A stretch of DNA of 64,000 bases. Origin: Chloracidobacterium sp. N. Its GTDB lineage: Bacteria > Acidobacteriota > Blastocatellia > Chloracidobacteriales > Chloracidobacteriaceae. The DNA is taken from positions 1,011,404 to 1,075,403 of the forward strand of contig NZ_CP072643.1 in assembly GCF_018304765.1 (NCBI RefSeq), in the 5' to 3' direction. How positions within the stretch are numbered: position 1 is the first letter of the stretch; each line of letters opens with the position of its first letter. Under the pieces are notes generated by a model that worked only from the letters and a program-made list of their open reading frames with translations, was not told the DNA's origin and did not search any database. Both the position numbers and the translations under genes were made by a program. Shown piece by piece: positions 62,154-64,000 of the stretch.

Positions 62154-63935
62154 TTATGGTTGGCGGGGACGTTGCTCCGCTGGCGGACGCGCAGCGTTTG
62201 GTTGGCCGTCGCCTTCCACCACGACCCGAAAGGGTGCGGCCGGGGAGCGCGGCGTTTCGCTGTCGCGGGGAACGGCCGTCCGGGGGCCATTCCGCAGCGC
62301 CGTGATCTGGGGGGACATGATTTCGATGCCGGCAGCGTCAAAAGCGTCCCGGATGTTGGCATGCAGGGCGGCGTAGGTGTATGGCATCAGCCAGGCGTCG
62401 TTTGTGTAGGCATTGAGTTCGTAGGACACGTGAACGTCGTTCAACTGCGTTTGCCAGACAAACGGCGGCGGTTCGGCGCGGATACCCGGCGTGGCGCGCG
62501 CCGCGGCGATGAGCAGTTCCTGAACCTGCCGCCACGGAATGTCATAACCCAACGTCACGGTTGTGTGCAGGATAATGCCGCGTGTCCGGGCCAGCGTCGA
62601 GTAGTTGATGATGGTGCCGTTGAGTACCTGGGCGTTGGGAATCGAGACAACTTCCTGCCGGATGGTTTCCAGACGGGTGACGAAAAGGGTTTTTTCCACG
62701 ACATCCCCGGTCGTCGTGCCAATCTGAACCCGGTCGCCGATGCGAAAGGCCCGGGTGTAGGTCAACACAATTCCGCTCACCACGTTGGCAATGGCCGAAC
62801 TCGAGGCCAGGGAAAACAGGGCCCCGATGAAGATGGAAACCCCGCGAAATGCCGGCGACTCGACGCCCGGCACGTAGGGAAACGCCACGATGAGGCCGGC
62901 CGCGACAAGAAAGATGACCACCAGCTTGTAGGTCGGACGCGCCCACTCCGGGTCAAAGCCCCCGATGACGATGACACCCCGTTCGAGCGCCAGCGCAATC
63001 AGGCGCGCGCCCTTGATCGCCGCCCAGGTCAGGACAACCACCGTCAGAATGAACAGCAGGTTGGGGATGTAAAGGATGAACGCCCCCCACAGCGTTACGA
63101 GCGGCGTCAGGACGGCTTCCCAGAATGACCGCGACAGTCCCTGCGTGGCCGGAAAAAACGTGAACAGCAGCGGCAGGTAGGCAATGACAATCCCAGCCCG
63201 CGTGAGAAACCAAAGCCCCGTCAGGACTGTCAGCCGCGCTTCACGCAGCCGTCCCCCGACCAGGACATCCAACCGGTTCAGCAGCCGTGACGAGTGTGGC
63301 GTGGAAGATTCAGCCCGCCACGCCCGGCGCAGACGTGCGACCAGTTCATCCACTGCCCGCCAGACCGCAGCAATGACGACGGTGGCCAGCAGGGAAAACA
63401 GCACCCCGGTCAGCAGCGATTGCCACGAAGTGGCCTGACGCACACGTTGCAGAGCCGCTTTGATGTTCCCGGCGGTACGTTGCGCCAGCTCCGCACGTGG
63501 CAGACCGGCGGCAACGGCGTCGGCTTCCGTAACCACCGTAATCACCCGGCTGCCCAGCACAATTTCAACCGTGTCGTCATACTCGACCGGGCGCAGGTCT
63601 TCCAGATTGAGAAATGGCGTGGCGGCCAGCTCGACCAGCCGCCGCTCGACGATGGACGCCCGCTCCGACGGGGACAGCGTGCCCAGTCGCGCCCGGACGC
63701 GAAACACCGTCTCTCCGCCCAGTTGCACCGGCACGCCGCTTTCAACTGCCGGAGCCGGAGTCTGGAGTTCATCGGCCAGGACCGTTTGCGCTGTGGGCAG
63801 GGCCGACAACCACAGCAGAACCAGCAGCCCTGAAAGCAGGGCCGGAAAACGTACACCCCACCGGCGCCGGGTGGCCGGACAGGCCGCAGCCGGGGGAGTT
63901 TTCCGCGCGGATTTTCGTTGCCTTTGACTGGACAT
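62154..63935 (-). CDS. MscS-family mechanosensitive channel
   Basis: The 593-aa inner-membrane protein has an N-terminal signal/anchor (about 28-50) and a periplasmic domain (about 55-165). Several membrane segments follow, then the MscS pore helix and beta domain: GALFSLASSSAIANVVSGIVL, RAFRIGDRVQIGTTTGDVVEKTLF, VSIPNAQVLNGTIINYS. It is longer than E. coli MscS (286 aa), with extra membrane helices. It would release solutes on hypo-osmotic shock. The C-terminus is a Pro/Arg/Ala-rich tail. It is probably co-transcribed with the downstream antiporter. Confidence 0.93.
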   Translation of the reverse strand: MSSQRQRKSARKTPPAAACPATRRRWGVRFPALLSGLLVLLWLSALPTAQTVLADELQTPAPAVESGVPVQLGGETVFRVRARLGTLSPSERASIVERRLVELAATPFLNLEDLRPVEYDDTVEIVLGSRVITVVTEADAVAAGLPRAELAQRTAGNIKAALQRVRQATSWQSLLTGVLFSLLATVVIAAVWRAVDELVARLRRAWRAESSTPHSSRLLNRLDVLVGGRLREARLTVLTGLWFLTRAGIVIAYLPLLFTFFPATQGLSRSFWEAVLTPLVTLWGAFILYIPNLLFILTVVVLTWAAIKGARLIALALERGVIVIGGFDPEWARPTYKLVVIFLVAAGLIVAFPYVPGVESPAFRGVSIFIGALFSLASSSAIANVVSGIVLTYTRAFRIGDRVQIGTTTGDVVEKTLFVTRLETIRQEVVSIPNAQVLNGTIINYSTLARTRGIILHTTVTLGYDIPWRQVQELLIAAARATPGIRAEPPPFVWQTQLNDVHVSYELNAYTNDAWLMPYTYAALHANIRDAFDAAGIEIMSPQITALRNGPRTAVPRDSETPRSPAAPFRVVVEGDGQPNAARPPAEQRPRQP

Positions 63936-64000
63936 AGACCAAAAATAAGGCTTCCCGGAAATCTCGGCTCACTTGATAGCAGACCCCTTGCCAGCAAGCC

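Overview
The window reads as chromosomal DNA of a high-GC, Gram-negative bacterium, most likely a member of the Acidobacteriota close to Chloracidobacterium. The pointers are an Oar-type TonB-dependent receptor with an N-terminal carboxypeptidase-regulatory domain, a BamD-like protein, large kinesin-light-chain-type TPR proteins, and the first 48 codons of bchE, the anaerobic Mg-protoporphyrin monomethyl ester cyclase gene, which suggests a chlorophototroph or a descendant of one. The assignment is inference. No rRNA or tRNA gene and no CRISPR array was seen.

Region 1 (1-22.4 kb) is mostly ordinary chromosome. A broken TnpB (IS200/IS605-like) element comes first, then a lone DUF2281 antitoxin-like gene, an SDR protein lacking its catalytic Tyr, proB with a Tat-exported dienelactone hydrolase, and a crotonase/crotonyl-CoA-reductase-like fusion. 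A SiaC / diguanylate cyclase / SiaB / histidine kinase signalling cluster follows, then a BamD-like protein, a beta-propeller protein, a site-2 protease, scpAB, a thioesterase, rluB, pfk, pyrD and convergent metH.

Region 2 (22.4-36.4 kb) is repeat-rich. Four secreted TPR proteins all have lengths of exactly 64 + 42n residues (n = 3, 14, 4 and 47). They are interleaved with two Phd/PIN toxin-antitoxin loci (the second with a truncated toxin), arrays of a degenerate heptamer (GCGARTR), and decayed pieces of hemN. The region ends in a hemN with an amber codon in its conserved YTSYPT motif, followed by the bchE remnant.

Region 3 (36.4-54.1 kb) is a defence island. A type I-G (formerly I-U) CRISPR effector operon (cas3, csx17, csb1, csb2) has no adaptation genes or array nearby, and its genes carry seven short in-frame tandem duplications. 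A RelE/ParE-type toxin-antitoxin pair sits between two integron attC-like sites. Three genes follow: an unrecognised 584-aa protein, a 1682-aa protein joining a PD-(D/E)XK-like nuclease motif to a HerA/FtsK-like ATPase, and a 578-aa P-loop protein with a Cys cluster. Together they look like a nuclease-translocase defence system resembling DptFGH in general layout, but without DNA-modification genes. This is the best candidate here for an undescribed system.

Region 4 (54.1-64 kb) holds an FMO-like flavoprotein, the TonB receptor with a terminator and a palindromic putative operator, an exported protein of unknown function, a Kef-type cation/proton antiporter and an MscS-family channel.
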